Below are positions 63,655 through 64,000 of a stretch of 64,000 nucleotides of DNA, in pieces (the first letter of the stretch is position 1; each line of letters opens with the position of its first letter). A program made the translations under genes and the position numbers. The DNA is from Bacilli bacterium (GTDB taxonomy: Bacteria > Bacillota_I > Bacilli_A > RF39 > UBA660): assembly GCA_022009835.1 (NCBI GenBank), contig CP091726.1, positions 992,001-1,056,000 on the forward strand. Reading direction: 5' to 3'. The notes beneath the pieces were generated by a model. It was not told where the DNA came from. It did not search any database and saw only the letters and a program-made list of their open reading frames with translations.

Positions 63655-63775
63655 TCAAAAACACCTGCAAAAACACTCTATGAGGAAGACTTTTATAAAA
63701 AGGCTTACTCATACCACGGAAGACTACAGGCTGAAGTGGCACAAAAAAAAGAACCCTAAAGAGTTCTTTTAATTG
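63655..63775 (+). ncRNA. Candidate small RNA with two GGAAGAC/AGGCU hairpins
   Basis: TTTACA (about 63627-63632), 17 bases and TATAAG (about 63650-63655) could start a + strand transcript of about 110 nt. It contains GAGGAAG...CTTACTC (about 63691-63720) and CCAC...GTGG (63714-63739), each holding AAGAC on the 5' side and AGGCT on the 3' side. It ends with AAAGAAC/GTTCTTT and TTTT. The + strand ORF over this stretch has no ribosome-binding site. Family unknown. Confidence 0.4.
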
Positions 63776-64000
63776 ATAATAAACTTAACACCATTCTTAA
63801 CATTAGATATATTAATATCATAATTTAATAATCCTAGTGTTTTTTTACAATCGATAGGCCTAAACCAAAGACACCTCGTACACCTTTTTCGTAGGGAGTG
63901 AAAATGTTATTTAAGACATCTTTATCAATATTAGGGCCATCATTATATAATATTATCTTATTATTCTTAACTGTAATCTTAATTGAAGTTTTAGCATATC
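63769..64000 (-). CDS. Sensor histidine kinase, C-terminal part (continues beyond window)
   Basis: The last ~76 residues of a HATPase domain: ITVKNNKIILYNDGPNIDKD (N/G1-type box), IFTPYEKGVRGVFGLGLSIV (F and G2 boxes) and a C-terminal NVKNGVKFIIN. One slip near 63850. The response regulator and sensor parts lie outside the window. Confidence 0.85.

Noticed and set aside
63714..63740. Resemblance of the GAAGTGGCAC end to a tracrRNA tail
   Set aside because: Only ten bases match, no Cas9 or repeat in the window, and the flanking structure differs.
63494..63772. Plus-strand ORF of 92 codons
   Set aside because: No ribosome-binding site, Lys/Phe-rich low complexity, and it runs through the candidate small RNA and terminator.

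Overview
The window is AT-rich throughout and uses the standard bacterial code: conserved tryptophans are TGG and TGA is a real stop, for example where ylbF ends inside the rsmD start. The gene content (rpsL-rpsG-fusA-tuf, ylbF-rsmD, nfo next to a DUF2624 gene, spoVS, sortase, an EssC-type secretion ATPase, CIRCE-controlled htpG) points to a low-GC Bacillota. It is probably a reduced, uncultured Bacilli/Mycoplasmatota-like lineage (RF39-type), not a true Mycoplasma. This placement is inference. Almost every gene with long A or T runs is broken by one-base slips at those runs, essential genes included. I read these as sequencing or assembly indels, so many CDS below are reassembled across frames and their ends are approximate.

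Region 1 (1-16560) is the right-hand part of an integrative conjugative element, all on the + strand. It carries a VirB6/TrbL-like membrane protein, PrgI, VirB4, an M23 peptidase, a candidate oriT, an RHH accessory protein, a relaxase, a VirD4/TraG coupling protein, a C5 DNA methyltransferase, an ArdC-like protein, several unknown small proteins and a large serine recombinase at the edge. The element appears to interrupt the start of a minus-strand chromosomal gene at 16542.

Region 2 (16600-34180) is chromosomal and mostly on the minus strand: two membrane proteins, a sortase with its CnaB surface protein, a class B PBP, DUF2624 and nfo, an orphan prepilin, rsmD/ylbF/smpB, leuS, a GH31 protein lacking key catalytic residues, a surface protein with a diversity-generating-retroelement (DGR) type variable region, a MATE-like flippase, and tRNA-Arg.

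Region 3 (34190-43860) holds another TasA/CalY-like surface protein, a second DGR-type variable protein, a GerMN protein, an Abi_2 (AbiF) HEPN gene bracketed by two copies of a small hairpin RNA, and an orphan type VII secretion pair (essC, yukD).

Region 4 (43880-64000) is housekeeping: mscL, ligA, htpG-hsp20 under CIRCE, the str operon, spoVS, a CHAP protein, rpoZ, a VanY-type carboxypeptidase, tdk, a Xer recombinase, rpmG-efp, three tandem YhcG-family nuclease paralogues, a candidate small RNA and the end of a histidine kinase.

The strongest leads are (a) abiF with two promoter-hairpin-terminator RNA units, (b) two DGR-type variable proteins with no reverse transcriptase in the window, (c) recurrent intergenic hairpins and a conserved non-coding block, and (d) a GH31 protein with Lys in place of the acid/base Asp.
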